From contig JARWIR010000002.1 of the NCBI GenBank assembly GCA_029959085.1, positions 33,691,733 through 33,755,732 on the forward strand: 64,000 bases of DNA, in the 5' to 3' direction. This DNA comes from Nemophila menziesii (Eukaryota; Streptophyta; Magnoliopsida; Boraginales; Hydrophyllaceae). Positions 63,101 through 64,000 of the stretch are shown here, one piece after another; within the stretch, counting starts at the first letter, position 1, and each line of letters begins with the position of its first letter. A program made the position numbers and the translations under genes. A model generated the notes under the pieces. The model had not been told where the DNA came from. It searched no databases and worked only from the letters and a program-made list of their open reading frames with translations.

Positions 63101-64000
63101 TAGGGCTTATGGTGATGGATTAGGTGTACGTTATAGGGTTAAGGTTTTGCGTTTATGGTTTAGGGTATAATGTTAGAGTTTTTAGACATTATGGTTGAAT
63201 GTTACGGTTGGTAAAAAAACCTAACAGACCCATACATAAGATATACTAAAATAGAATATTAAAAACAACCTAAAAAAGTAAACAAAACACATTTCAAAAT
63301 TTAAAACAGATGATCTTGGATGGCGAAGCTATCTGTCGGTCCCAGAAGGCCCAACGCACTCAAAAAATTTATATCATGTGCCCAAATTTGAGAAAGTATG
63401 CAAAGTTAGCATAAACCCTCCCCGGAACTTCAAAAATCTTAAAAACGGTTTGTAGAGTGTTTTTAACTATAGAGACGAGCCAAAATCTTCAAGTTATTAT
63501 CCTTTCCATCGTTAGGGTTCAGTGATTAAGGTTTTGGGATTAGGGTATACGGTTTAGTGTGTAGGGTTTTGGGCTTCTGGCTATGGTTTATTGTTAGTGT
63601 TTATAGGTTAGTGTTTAGGGCTTATGGTGGTGGATTAGGTGTACGTTATAGGGTTAAGGTTTTGTGTTTATGATTTAGAGTATAATGTTAGAGATTTTAG
63701 AAATTAGGGTTGAATGTTACGGTTACTAAAAACCTAATGGACCCGAAATACGATATCCTAGAATACAATATTAAAAACAACCTTAAAGTCAACAAAACTC
63801 ATCTCAAAACGTAAAATAGATGATCTTGGATGGTGAAGCTATCTGTCGGTCCCAGAAGGCCCAACGCACTCAAAAAATTTATATTATGTGCCGCATTCTG
63901 AGAAAGTATGCAAAAGTTAACGAAAACCCTCCCGGGAACTTCAGAAATCTTAAAAACGGTTTGCAGAGTGTTTGGATGATAGAAACGAGCCAAAATCTTC
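60200..64000. repeat. Tetrameric higher-order repeat, 2,030-bp period
   Basis: Sequence from about 60.2 kb repeats at +2,030 bp (61201 with 63231; 60766 with 62796; 61769 with 63799). Distinctive shared features are CCTAAAAAAGTAAACAAAAC, CAATTTATATT with CCC(A)ATTTTGAG, and TTTTTAACTATAGAGACGA. The second copy continues past the window end. Confidence 0.85.

Larger units (their letters stand above)
35242..64000. repeat. Satellite array, right arm, inverted (about 56 monomers)
   Basis: Continuous tandem monomers of about 505-515 bp, reverse complement of the left arm (anchor CCTTTCCATAGTTAGGGTTC). I see no transposon, RNA gene or host gene in these 28.8 kb. The many 60-100 codon open frames are repeat copies of one monomer region and are not called as genes. 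Monomer types alternate in higher-order patterns listed separately. The array runs past the window end. Confidence 0.96.

Noticed and set aside
35242..64000. Regular repeats as a CRISPR array
   Set aside because: The period is about 510 bp of continuous tandem satellite with no short repeat-spacer structure, in a plant-like context.

Overview
The window looks like repetitive DNA from a flowering plant, probably a eudicot. It carries plant L1-type LINEs with DUF4283/zinc-knuckle ORF1 proteins, an Athila-like Ty3/gypsy element with a tRNA-Asp-type primer site, a tRNA-derived SINE, and a satellite rich in degenerate plant telomere motifs (CCCTAAA/TTTAGGG). I see no host gene, structural RNA gene or CRISPR array. 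The species cannot be fixed from sequence alone. Every protein-coding region is transposon-derived, and every one is broken.

Layout. 1-1483: the end of an LTR, primer-binding site, leader and gag of a Ty3/gypsy element, cut off by satellite. 1484-35241: left satellite arm (monomer about 500-515 bp, one orientation) broken up by insertions. These are LINE A1 (3254-10713, itself split by minus-strand LINE B at 3787-7732), a 238-bp LINE B tail (11792-12029), an ORF1-only LINE derivative (12938-15264), LINE A2 (15793-23523, split by a solo LTR at 20439-22007), LINE A3 (26511-32685) and a SINE (34750-34978). At about 35242 the satellite reverses polarity. 35242-64000: about 56 inverted monomers with no transposon, organised into higher-order repeats (about 4.1 kb, 3,092 bp, about 1,020 bp and 2,030 bp periods).

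Main observation. LINE A1, the ORF1-only element, LINE A2, LINE A3 and the SINE all sit at the same nucleotide of the satellite monomer, in the same orientation, flanked by copies of AAACACTAAACCC. The inferred first nick is TTT^AGGG, inside a plant-telomere-like unit. The elements differ in 5' end, gene content and sequence, so they are not simply copies of one insertion event. This suggests a LINE (LINE A) whose machinery targets a telomere-like site in a satellite, plus an ORF1-only element and a SINE that may share that machinery. LINE B, a different family, used unrelated targets.

How the parts fit. LINE A has a roughly 600-bp 5' leader with 6-8 TTGAC[C/T] W-box cores, an ORF1 whose stop overlaps the ORF2 start (ATGATAATTAG), ORF2 with endonuclease, reverse transcriptase and zf-RVT regions, and a 3' UTR with repeated GTTGTATAGGG motifs and a hairpin before poly(A). 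Nesting gives relative ages: satellite, then LINE A copies, then LINE B inside A1 and the LTR element inside A2. The right arm appears homogenised more recently than the left.
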